Part shown: one piece after another, positions 35,474 to 42,711 of the stretch | Layout: every line of letters begins with the position of its first letter | Position numbering within the stretch: the stretch's first letter is position 1 | Source of the DNA: Shewanella halifaxensis HAW-EB4 | GTDB taxonomy: Bacteria; Pseudomonadota; Gammaproteobacteria; Enterobacterales; Shewanellaceae | DNA: 46,917 bases | NCBI RefSeq assembly: GCF_000019185.1 | Contig: NC_010334.1 | Span: 5,180,001 to 5,226,917 of the forward strand | Reading direction: 5' to 3' | Notes under the pieces: generated by a model | What the model was told of the DNA's origin: nothing | Databases searched by the model: none | Seen by the model: the letters and a program-made list of their open reading frames with translations, nothing else | Position numbers and translations under genes: made by a program

Positions 35474-35498
35474 AAAGGAAGCCTCAAAGCTTCCCTTT
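35474..35498 (-). terminator. Hairpin between mnmG and rsmG
   Basis: GGAAGC pairs with GCTTCC around CTCAAA; flanking AAA and TTT extend the stem with one bulged C. On the minus strand a TTTCATCTTTT run follows. It may partly end mnmG transcripts before rsmG. Confidence 0.45.
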
Positions 35499-35528
35499 AT
35501 CATGCAAAGCTCGCGAATCTGTAACGAA

Positions 35529-37418
35529 CTAGGCGCTTTTTCTCAATAAACCTCGTTTTTTCAGATGGACCAACAAGATTGAGATTGCAGCAGGAGTCAT
35601 TCCAGAGATACGTGAAGCTTGGCCAATCGTCTCAGGCTTATGCTCATTCATCTTAGCAATCACCTCATTCGACAAACCTGGTACTTCTTGATAATCCAGA
35701 TCTAGCGGTAGCAAAGTGGTTTCATGGCGAATCGCTTTATCAATTTCACCTTGCTGGCGTTGAATATAACCAGAATACTTAACTTGGATCTGTACTTGCT
35801 CTGCAGCACGTTGATCTTCAAGTCCTGGACCGAAGCCATCGATAGACATTAGCTTTGGATAATCCATTTCTGGACGACGAAGTAGATCTTCGAATGTCGC
35901 TTCACGCGTGATCGGCGTATTCAAATTCGGATTAAGCGCCTCAACTAACGGTGAGTTAGGGTGGATCCACTGACCACGTAAACGTTGCAGTTCAGTTTCG
36001 ATCGATTCCATCTTCTCACTAAACAGTGCCCAACGTTTATCGTCAACTAAGCCAAGTTCGCGGCCTTTCTCGGTTAAACGTAGATCGGCGTTATCTTCAC
36101 GTAGTAACAAACGGTATTCCGCACGGCTGGTAAACATGCGGTACGGTTCTTTGGTACCTAACGTCGATAAGTCGTCTACCAATACACCTAGATACGCTTG
36201 ATCACGACGTGGAGCCCAAGCTTCCTTACCTTGAACCTGCAGCGAAGCATTCATGCCCGCTAACAAACCTTGTGCGCCAGCTTCTTCGTAGCCGGTAGTA
36301 CCGTTAATCTGTCCAGCAAAGAACAAGCCACTAATGGCTTTTGTTTCTAATGAATTTTTAAGATCGCGAGGATCAAAGTAATCATACTCAATCGCATAAC
36401 CTGGACGCATGATCTCAGCATTTTCCATACCTTTGATTGAGCGAACCAAGTTCAACTGAACGTCAAAAGGCAAACTGGTCGAAATACCGTTTGGATAGAT
36501 CTCAGTCGTATTTAATCCCTCTGGCTCAATAAAGATCTGATGCGACGTTTTGTCTGCAAAGCGATTGATCTTGTCTTCGATTGAAGGGCAGTAACGCGGA
36601 CCAATACCTTCGATGATCCCTGAATACATTGGACTTCTGTCTAAACCACCACGAATAATATCGTGAGTACGCTCATTGGTATGAGTGATGTAACAAGAAA
36701 CTTGTTCAGGGTGGTCGTTAACATCGCCGATAAATGACATCACTGGTAATGGATTATCACCTTTTTGCTCTGTCATTAGAGAGAAATCAATGGTATTGGC
36801 ATCGATACGTGGAGGTGTCCCCGTTTTTAAACGTCCAACACGGATCGGTAATTCTCTTAGTCGATGAGCCAAGGCTATTGACGGTGGATCACCAGCTCGA
36901 CCACCGCTGTAGTTTTCGAGTCCGATATGGATCTTTCCACCAAGGAATGTCCCAGCAGTTAAGACAACTGCTGGAGCTTCAAAGGCCAAGCCCATCTGTG
37001 TGACAACACCAATCACTTTGTTATTTTCAACAACAAGATCGTCTACCGCTTGTTGGAAAATACGTAGATTCGTTTGGTGCTGTAAAATTTCTTGGATTTT
37101 GTGTCGATAAAGTGCTCTGTCTGCTTGTGCGCGAGTTGCACGAACAGCTGGCCCCTTACTTGAATTTAATGTACGAAATTGAATTCCTGCAAAATCGGTA
37201 GCAACAGCCATTGCTCCACCTAATGCATCAATTTCTTTGACTAAGTGTCCTTTACCTATGCCGCCGATAGCAGGATTACAGGACATCTGTCCTAAAGTAT
37301 CTATGTTATGGGTCAGTAAAAGTGTTTTGGAGCCCATTCTAGCAGAAGCTAAAGCGGCTTCTGTACCAGCATGACCACCACCAACAACGATTACATCAAA
37401 CCGTTCATGAAATTGCAT
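35529..37418 (-). CDS. mnmG: tRNA uridine-5-carboxymethylaminomethyl modification enzyme MnmG
   Basis: MnmG (GidA) works with MnmE to place the carboxymethylaminomethyl group on U34 of certain tRNAs, using FAD and methylene-THF. The 629-residue protein has the FAD dinucleotide fold VIVVGGGHAGTEAALASAR (9-27) and the family signatures GGIGKGHLVKEIDALGG, TGTPPRI and YAIEYDYFDPRDL, plus the helical C-terminal domain ending LVHLKKRGLLRK, where MnmE and tRNA bind. Its start region borders the origin; the gene order mnmG-oriC-mioC is that of E. coli and Vibrio. Confidence 0.98.
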   Translation of the reverse strand: MQFHERFDVIVVGGGHAGTEAALASARMGSKTLLLTHNIDTLGQMSCNPAIGGIGKGHLVKEIDALGGAMAVATDFAGIQFRTLNSSKGPAVRATRAQADRALYRHKIQEILQHQTNLRIFQQAVDDLVVENNKVIGVVTQMGLAFEAPAVVLTAGTFLGGKIHIGLENYSGGRAGDPPSIALAHRLRELPIRVGRLKTGTPPRIDANTIDFSLMTEQKGDNPLPVMSFIGDVNDHPEQVSCYITHTNERTHDIIRGGLDRSPMYSGIIEGIGPRYCPSIEDKINRFADKTSHQIFIEPEGLNTTEIYPNGISTSLPFDVQLNLVRSIKGMENAEIMRPGYAIEYDYFDPRDLKNSLETKAISGLFFAGQINGTTGYEEAGAQGLLAGMNASLQVQGKEAWAPRRDQAYLGVLVDDLSTLGTKEPYRMFTSRAEYRLLLREDNADLRLTEKGRELGLVDDKRWALFSEKMESIETELQRLRGQWIHPNSPLVEALNPNLNTPITREATFEDLLRRPEMDYPKLMSIDGFGPGLEDQRAAEQVQIQVKYSGYIQRQQGEIDKAIRHETTLLPLDLDYQEVPGLSNEVIAKMNEHKPETIGQASRISGMTPAAISILLVHLKKRGLLRKSA

Positions 37419-37439
37419 TCGACAGCCTTCGATTCTTAA

Positions 37440-37875
37440 AAGGATAAATTGTTTTTGAGCGGATCATTTTAGCATTTGCTTTGCTTAAGGTGAACGATCT
37501 ATTTAGCTTGTTTTGATCAGGGTGGATCGCCTTAATAGATCTTAAGATCTTTATATAGATCTCTTATTATGTTTACTATTAGGATCGCTGTTTTCGGTGG
37601 ATAACTCTATTAACCGTTTAAAATCAACAGGTAGCACTAAAACGATCTTGTGATCTGATCGCGATCTAACTGCCTTAAGCTTGGGGATAGATCGCCTACT
37701 TATCCACAAGGTGGATCATTGAGCAGATCTGATGTGAAGTAATGCAGAAGTTGATCAGATCAAAATAATAGCTTATCCACATATTTATTAAATAAAAAGG
37801 TTATATGTGGATAAGTTAGATCTAATCTGTGCATTACAGAAAAGATAAACAACAAAAGCGGGGTGAAATGAGATC
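37440..37875. other. oriC: Chromosomal replication origin (oriC)
   Basis: This A/T-rich spacer between mnmG and mioC has 19 GATC sites in about 435 bp (roughly ten times chance) and DnaA boxes: TTATCCACA at 37700-37708 and 37773-37781, the complement TGTGGATAA at 37806-37814, and near-match GGTGGATAA at 37597-37605. On the mnmG side is an unwinding element of 13-mers: GATCTCTTATTAT (37558-37570) matches the E. coli GATCTNTTNTTTT consensus with one mismatch, next to GATCTTAAGATCT and GATCGCCTTAATA. An IHF-like AATCAACAGGTAG follows at 37622-37634. The order unwinding element, R1-like box, IHF-like site, further boxes parallels E. coli oriC. Replication start here is inferred from these features. 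Confidence 0.93.
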
Positions 37876-38316
37876 TTATAGTTGATCTTGCCAGCTGCTA
37901 AGCCATGATAATGCTGGCTCTTCTGGAATAGGATCGTATTGCACATCGATCTGGATCTTATCCACATAGACTTGTGCACCGCATAATTTAAGCTGCTCGA
38001 CTAATTTTTCTGGGCCCTGACAAAAAGTGTCGTAGCTAGAATCACCGATGGCACATAAGGCAAATTTGATTGCGCTAAGATCGGGGTTTTGGGCTTGGAT
38101 CTCGTCGAAAAATGGCACTATATTATCGGGGAGATCGCCTGCTCCATGGGTTGAAGAAACGATTAACCAAAGTGAATCTTGGCTAAGATCGCTCAGATTT
38201 GGGGTTAAATGAACGATAGTTTCATGGCCTAAATCGCTTAATTGATCGGATATTTCATCCGCAACATATTCTGCGCTGCCTAGTGTGGTGCCGACTAAAA
38301 TGTCTACTTTTGCCAT
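37876..38316 (-). CDS. mioC: MioC, FMN-binding flavodoxin-like protein
   Basis: The 146-residue flavodoxin-fold protein begins KVDILVGTTLGSAEYVADEI, where TTLGSAEY is the phosphate-binding loop, and has VSSTHGAGDLPDN and ALCAIGDSSYDTFC as FMN-contacting loops. In E. coli MioC is a flavodoxin required for biotin synthase activity in vitro, and its transcription crosses the origin. The same layout holds here: it reads leftward from 38316 toward oriC, so transcription could influence initiation. No DnaA box is seen in its upstream region, unlike the E. coli promoter. Confidence 0.95.
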   Translation of the reverse strand: MAKVDILVGTTLGSAEYVADEISDQLSDLGHETIVHLTPNLSDLSQDSLWLIVSSTHGAGDLPDNIVPFFDEIQAQNPDLSAIKFALCAIGDSSYDTFCQGPEKLVEQLKLCGAQVYVDKIQIDVQYDPIPEEPALSWLSSWQDQL

Positions 38317-38735
38317 TATTTGTCCTAATTATTACTGTCTAAATAGAGCTTAATCTGTCTATTCCCTTGCTATATTAAGGTCAAATTATAGATTATTGCT
38401 GCTCATTATTTACGTGCATCATAAGGTAAATTTGATTTTGATTCTTCTAGCTTGATGTGATTTACACGCTATATAGCCAGCTTAATGGCTGATTTTTTTG
38501 CTCTGCAGGGTCTAAAATTAGTATTGGATTTGCTATTTAAAGCGGAACAGGAATAACTCGCTAGTTTAGTCAGTGTGAAAACTGGACAATATAGATAATT
38601 GAATCAATAACTCTAGCGCGTTGTGGTAATTATGTTGCCACTCTAGCGCTTAGATCACGTTTGTGAAATCTGGATAAAGGTATCTTACTCGGCTACCTAC
38701 AGATGATAGAAATGTAATTATTAGGATCTGAAAAA
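38317..38735. other. Intergenic region between mioC and nucleoside hydrolase
   Basis: This 419-bp divergent spacer has no convincing gene. The only ordered feature is CTCTAGCGC repeated at 38611-38619 and 38641-38649, 30 bp apart. The rest is A/T-rich, and holds the promoters of mioC and of the hydrolase, which I cannot place precisely. Confidence 0.7.
38611..38649. repeat. Direct repeat of CTCTAGCGC with 30-bp period
   Basis: Two exact 9-bp copies spaced three helical turns apart, about 90 bp upstream of the nucleoside hydrolase start. Such spacing fits a protein binding one face of the DNA; no regulator is identified. Confidence 0.4.
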
Positions 38736-39707
38736 ATGATAAATAAAATAATTCTCGATACTGATCCGGGGATTGATGATGCTATGGCAATCTTGTTTGC
38801 TGAAGCTCATCCTGCTATCGAACTTAAAGCTATCACTACTGTTTACGGTAATGCCACTATTGAGAACGGAACTAACAATGCTCTGTTTTTAAAGAAAAAG
38901 TATGGTTTTAAAGCTGACGTTGCACAAGGAGCAAGTAAAGCTATCGTTCGCGAACCTGTTGGGCCAACTGTTGTCGTGCATGGTGAAACAGGCTTTGGTG
39001 ATGTGCATGCACCGACAGAATTAAGTATTACTGCGGATCCTCGTCCTGCTTATCAATACATTATTGATGCCGTAAAAGCTGAGCCTGGTGAGATTACTTT
39101 AGTCGCTGTTGGGCCGTTAACTAATTTGGCGTTAGCACTCGATGCGGCGCCTGAGATCGCTGGCTTAGTAAAAGAGGTCGTTGTGATGGGGGGCGCCTTC
39201 GGGGTGAACGAGCATAGAGGCAATGTGACGCCTTATGCAGAGGCTAATATTCACGATGATCCTCATGCTGCTGATATCGTGTTTACAGCGCCTTGGCCGG
39301 TTGTTGTTATAGGTTTAGATGTGACAGAAGAAAGTTTCTTTAGTAAGGACTATCTTGATCAGTTAAGAGATGACGCCGCTGAAGTTGGCCAGTTTATTTG
39401 GGATATCAGTCGTTATTACCTTAAGTTTTACTCTGAAAAAGTCGGCTTAGAAGGCTGCCATGTGCATGATCCATCAGCCATCGCTTATGTTATCGATCCC
39501 TCTTTATTTACATTAAGAAAGGGGCCTATTCGCGTCGTTACCGATGGACCTGCTGAAGGGATGACAATCCAAAAGTTTGATGGTCGTATCCATTCTCATG
39601 ATGACTGGGAATCAAAAACTGTTCAGCAAGTTGGAGTGGCAGTAAAAGATGAGGCGCTACTGAAGCTTTATCGTGAAACTATTATTGAATATGGTCATAG
39701 AATCTAA
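38736..39707 (+). CDS. Inosine/uridine-preferring nucleoside hydrolase
   Basis: A 323-residue enzyme that hydrolyses the N-glycosidic bond of ribonucleosides to base and ribose. The calcium-binding signature DTDPGIDDAMAI (8-19) is intact, as are the family segments TTVYGNATIENGTNNAL, AVGPLTNLALAL and EANIHDDPHAA, and the late HVHDPSAIAYVIDP (about 244-257) with the active-site His and the second metal-binding Asp. It resembles pyrimidine/inosine hydrolases (RihA/IunH type); the preferred base cannot be decided. No purine or pyrimidine transporter is adjacent, so it is a single gene with a terminator just after. Confidence 0.95.
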   Translation: MINKIILDTDPGIDDAMAILFAEAHPAIELKAITTVYGNATIENGTNNALFLKKKYGFKADVAQGASKAIVREPVGPTVVVHGETGFGDVHAPTELSITADPRPAYQYIIDAVKAEPGEITLVAVGPLTNLALALDAAPEIAGLVKEVVVMGGAFGVNEHRGNVTPYAEANIHDDPHAADIVFTAPWPVVVIGLDVTEESFFSKDYLDQLRDDAAEVGQFIWDISRYYLKFYSEKVGLEGCHVHDPSAIAYVIDPSLFTLRKGPIRVVTDGPAEGMTIQKFDGRIHSHDDWESKTVQQVGVAVKDEALLKLYRETIIEYGHRI

Positions 39708-39763
39708 GTCACTCAGGCGTTAGCAACTGATTATTTTCATATCTTGGCTAACGCATTAAGAAT

Positions 39764-39791
39764 AAAAAAGCGGGATAATTCCCGCTTTTTT
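39764..39791 (+). terminator. Terminator after the nucleoside hydrolase
   Basis: AAAAAAGCGGG and CCCGCTTTTTT form a perfect stem around ATAATT, with a T-run on the 3' side. Confidence 0.93.
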
Positions 39792-39942
39792 ATTCGCCAT
39801 TTTTCCGGCATCTGAATAAATTTAATTTTAATATTCAATGTATTGCCATTTATCGGTGCTCGTTAAAGCGTAGCCATGTGTAGCGCTTTATTTATAAGGG
39901 CTTTAGCTTTCTTTTTGAGTGTTCTAGAATGCTAAATACCTT

Positions 39943-40890
39943 ATGAACCTTGAATGTAATATGAAATTAGATGAGATAATTAGTACCCTAAGTCGTGGTG
40001 ATTTAACAGAACTTCCGGTTGAAGCTTTACAATCCGCTAGGCTGCAGTGGTCAGAGTTATTGCCCGTTATTGATGAATTAATGCAGACGTTCATTGCCAA
40101 AGAAACATTGACGGAACCTGAGGCTAATTTGTTGTTCTTCGGTATTTGCCTTCTTGTCGACCGTAAGCAATTTAGTTGTTTTGATTCTCTGATCAATTTA
40201 ACCAACAAAGATGACTGCAATAGTCCTTTAGATACACTACTCGGTGACTTTATTGGTTCTGAACTTTCTACTGCTTATTATATCTTAGCTCAAGGGAAGC
40301 CTGAGCAGCTTTGCGTTCTCGTTAACTCCAAGCAAGCCGGTGAAATAGTTAAAATGGCTGCTTTGGGGGCTCTATTCTCACAGTTTCATACTGGTCAAAT
40401 TGATAAAGAGACACTTAATCAATATATTCCAGCCTTTATTGAAAATCTTGTTACTTATAATCATTCTATAGCGTTGTTTGAGTTGGTTAATCTATTAATT
40501 TCTAACCAGTTTAATCAGTATCACACGCAAATGGTAGAGTACGTAGAGCGTAAAGTGATAGATGAAGGTACAGTCGAGAATCAATGTATTGTTGATTGGA
40601 ACAACAACAGTATTGGTTACTCTGAATGGGAAAGTGGCCTGATATGTGGTGAATACGATGTTATTGACTCTCTGAGTCAGTGGGCGGGGTTCAACGCTGA
40701 ATCAGAGATGAGTGATGAAGCATTAATGGCGGTTTTTGATGATCTTATGAATACCCCAAATGAACTTGACGAAAGTTATTTTGAGAATGTTGAGCCTCAG
40801 CAACCATATATAGCAGGTATTCAAACTGGACGTAACGATCCTTGTCCTTGCGGCAGTGGTAAAAAATATAAAAAGTGTTGTTTAAATTAA
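39943..40890 (+). CDS. DUF1186-like protein with C-terminal SEC-C zinc motif
   Basis: The 315-residue protein ends in a textbook SEC-C motif, RNDPCPCGSGKKYKKCC, which binds zinc through C-X-C and C-C and is best known from SecA and many nucleic-acid or chaperone-linked proteins. The first 250 residues are helical with repeats like those of DUF1186 (EALQSARLQWSELLPVIDE, LLGDFIGSELSTAYYILAQG, MAALGALFSQFHTGQID), a HEAT-like family without known function. The start is uncertain: ATG at 39943 or at 39961, neither with a good ribosome site. It is followed closely by a SemiSWEET gene that may be cotranscribed. It could handle protein quality control, but that is speculation from the SEC-C motif. 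Confidence 0.8.
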   Translation: MNLECNMKLDEIISTLSRGDLTELPVEALQSARLQWSELLPVIDELMQTFIAKETLTEPEANLLFFGICLLVDRKQFSCFDSLINLTNKDDCNSPLDTLLGDFIGSELSTAYYILAQGKPEQLCVLVNSKQAGEIVKMAALGALFSQFHTGQIDKETLNQYIPAFIENLVTYNHSIALFELVNLLISNQFNQYHTQMVEYVERKVIDEGTVENQCIVDWNNNSIGYSEWESGLICGEYDVIDSLSQWAGFNAESEMSDEALMAVFDDLMNTPNELDESYFENVEPQQPYIAGIQTGRNDPCPCGSGKKYKKCCLN

Positions 40891-40931
40891 GTATTTGCGC
40901 GACATAAGAGTGATAATAAAGAGGTGTTAAT

Positions 40932-41225
40932 ATGTCTATCATTGACCGTGTAGGTAAAGCGTTAGAGCCTCTTATGCTCGTCATGGGGCTGGTTAGCCCA
41001 CTTGCCACTTTGCCGCAGCTATACAAACTTTTTTTCTCCCACAGCGAACACGCAGCTGGTCTATCACTGATTACTTGGGTGCTTTATGCCTTTATTGCAT
41101 TATTGTGGACGACATATGGGCTATACCATAAAAATCCAACAATTTGGGTTGGTAATTGTCTTGGTTTCATAATGTATGTTGCCATGGTGGTTGGGATAAT
41201 GATTCTAACGGGAGGGACTTTTTAA
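40932..41225 (+). CDS. SemiSWEET-type / PQ-loop transporter
   Basis: A 97-residue membrane protein with three helices (about 12-30, 43-62, 71-93). The PQ-loop motif is in SPLATLPQLYKLF (helix 1), and SLITWVLYAFIALLWTTYG and NPTIWVGNCLGFIMY fit the SemiSWEET fold, which dimerises to form a small-sugar transporter. The cargo cannot be read. It has GAGG before its ATG and is 41 bp after the SEC-C gene, so the two probably share a transcript that ends at the palindromic terminator. Confidence 0.88.
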   Translation: MSIIDRVGKALEPLMLVMGLVSPLATLPQLYKLFFSHSEHAAGLSLITWVLYAFIALLWTTYGLYHKNPTIWVGNCLGFIMYVAMVVGIMILTGGTF

Positions 41226-41272
41226 CTTCTCTCCATAGCGAACGAAAATATGACTCAATGGATTCAGCGGAC

Positions 41273-41300
41273 AAAAAAGCGGGTAATTACCCGCTTTTTT
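41273..41300. terminator. Perfect palindromic terminator between SemiSWEET and LysE-type genes
   Basis: AAAAAAGCGGGTAA and TTACCCGCTTTTTT are exact complements. With A- and T-runs on both sides it can end transcription from both convergent genes. Its core resembles the terminator at 39764. Confidence 0.95.
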
Positions 41301-41318
41301 AATATTAGTTTTACGATA

Positions 41319-41963
41319 TCAACTGATATTTTGTACCTGAGAGGCTAGTAACCAGATGGCTAAAACAAAGAAGATCATACCCATAAACTTATTCTGATAA
41401 GTTCTGAATTTTTCATTCTTGAGTAGTGGTTTACCAACGGTACCGACGAGAGCCACTAGCAGCAAGTTAAAGACTAATCCCATCACGTTAAGTAATAACC
41501 CAAGTGCTAGCATTTGCTCGCCTGAACTAGCTGTTAATTGAGTTGAAACGAACTGTGGCAGAAATAAAACAAAAAAGATCAATGCCTTGGGATTTAGTAG
41601 GTTACTTACTACCGCTCGGCGATATAACAGTTTCGCGAGATTGTTTTGCTGTTCAATTTCCGGCGCTTCAGCAGCTGAGCTGCGCATGCAGTCCCAACCC
41701 ATTTTTAGCAGATAGGCGCCACCTAATACCCGTAGTACTTCGAGTGCCATGGGGTTCATGGCTATTACCGCTGACACACCCATAGCTGCTAATAAGGTTA
41801 AGATGAGTCCCGATGTTGCATTACCAAAGCTCGCGTAAACTCCGACTTTTTTACCGTAGCTTAGGCTAGAACTCGCTATTAATAGCATGTCTGGACCTGG
41901 GATAAGTAGGAGGGCGACGACTGTCGTTAAATATAGTGGTAGTAGAGCCAAATCGATCATCAT
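41319..41963 (-). CDS. LysE/RhtB-family amino acid exporter
   Basis: A 214-residue inner-membrane protein with about six helices. The RhtB signature near the start, LLIPGPDMLLIASSSLSYGKKVG (about 20-42), is clear, as is FGNATSGLILTLLAAMGVSA and GGAYLLKMGWDCM. The family exports amino acids such as homoserine, threonine or lysine; the substrate here is unknown. ATG codons lie at 41963 and 41960. It is probably a single gene. Confidence 0.92.
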   Translation of the reverse strand: MMIDLALLPLYLTTVVALLLIPGPDMLLIASSSLSYGKKVGVYASFGNATSGLILTLLAAMGVSAVIAMNPMALEVLRVLGGAYLLKMGWDCMRSSAAEAPEIEQQNNLAKLLYRRAVVSNLLNPKALIFFVLFLPQFVSTQLTASSGEQMLALGLLLNVMGLVFNLLLVALVGTVGKPLLKNEKFRTYQNKFMGMIFFVLAIWLLASQVQNIS

Positions 41964-42213
41964 AAATACGCTGTATAAAGGTAAAAAATCATAACAAGGC
42001 GCGGATTTTACAGTGATCGAATTGGAATGAAAGTGATACAGCTAGTAAAAGCATTCACTCGATTGGCAGCCTTTGTTTACGCTGTTGTCTATATGACTAC
42101 TTTTAGCGTTATTTTAGCGTTCTCTTTAATCTGTCATGGGGGGGGGTATGAAAACTAGACGTTGTTTATCTAAACTCAGAGCTGATCATCGGTGTGCATT
42201 CTTGAAGATAAAA

Positions 42214-42229
42214 GGTTTCACGTGGAACT
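42214..42229. other. parS: Candidate parS centromere site
   Basis: GGTTTCACGTGGAACT fits the general bacterial parS form NGTTNCACGTGNAACN at every fixed position: central CACGTG flanked by GTT and AAC arms. It is about 4.4 kb from oriC and 8 kb from parAB, within the range of known sites. I saw no other copy fitting this pattern in the window. Confidence 0.75.
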
Positions 42230-42645
42230 AACGTACCAGTATGAGTAAAGGGAAAATGATTAAGAATAGGCAAGACGTCAATTACGGGGAGAACTTAAGA
42301 TCTATTCCTCGAGGATTTTCGAGCTAAAGACTCTATTTTTTACTTTCAAATTGAGATCCTATTTAAACTGAGATCATTTACTTTTGTCCTGAGTATAACT
42401 TATCTGCAAAGATCCAAATAAAAAATAAATACTAGATAGATCGTGTTTTTAAGTGTTGGTTAAAGTCTTTTTATTCAACTGCTTATATTGGTTTATGTGT
42501 TTGAGGATGGATCTGTTCACAGATCAATACAGCTTGTTGATATCTCTGTTGATACTTATCTCTCGTTTGGTGATCTCGATCATTGTTTTTTTGTTTTGAT
42601 CGTTATAGATCTTATCTGCAACATGATCATAATTTAGATAAACAA

Positions 42646-42677
42646 AAAGCCACAGTAGTTAAGTCTATTGTGGCTTT
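42646..42677 (-). terminator. Terminator after mnmE
   Basis: AAAGCCACA pairs with TGTGGCTTT, with an inner TAG/CTA pair, and an A-run precedes it for the minus strand. It lies 34 bp past the mnmE stop. Confidence 0.85.
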
Positions 42678-42711
42678 ATATTTTGTGGGATTATTCTTAA
42701 TTAGAGCGGTT

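Larger units (their letters stand above)
41964..42711. other. Large intergenic region with parS candidate and GATC cluster
   Basis: No convincing gene occurs in these 748 bp. It contains a run of nine G (42138-42146), the parS candidate, twelve GATC sites from 42299 to 42628, two copies of CTTATCTGCAA (42399-42409 and 42611-42621) and the mnmE terminator. It is upstream of the LysE-type gene and downstream of mnmE, so the elements are not obviously promoter parts. Confidence 0.8.

Noticed and set aside
37788..37979. Minus-strand ORF across the oriC-mioC border
   Set aside because: It overlaps mioC in another frame and the DnaA boxes of the origin; composition reflects A/T-rich origin DNA.
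42138..42146. Run of nine G as a phase-variation tract
   Set aside because: It lies in non-coding DNA about 175 bp from the nearest gene start with no ORF across it; sequencing error or neutral slippage are as likely.
42299..42628. GATC cluster as a second complete replication origin
   Set aside because: It lacks perfect DnaA boxes and 13-mers in series; oriC at 37440-37875 has all elements.
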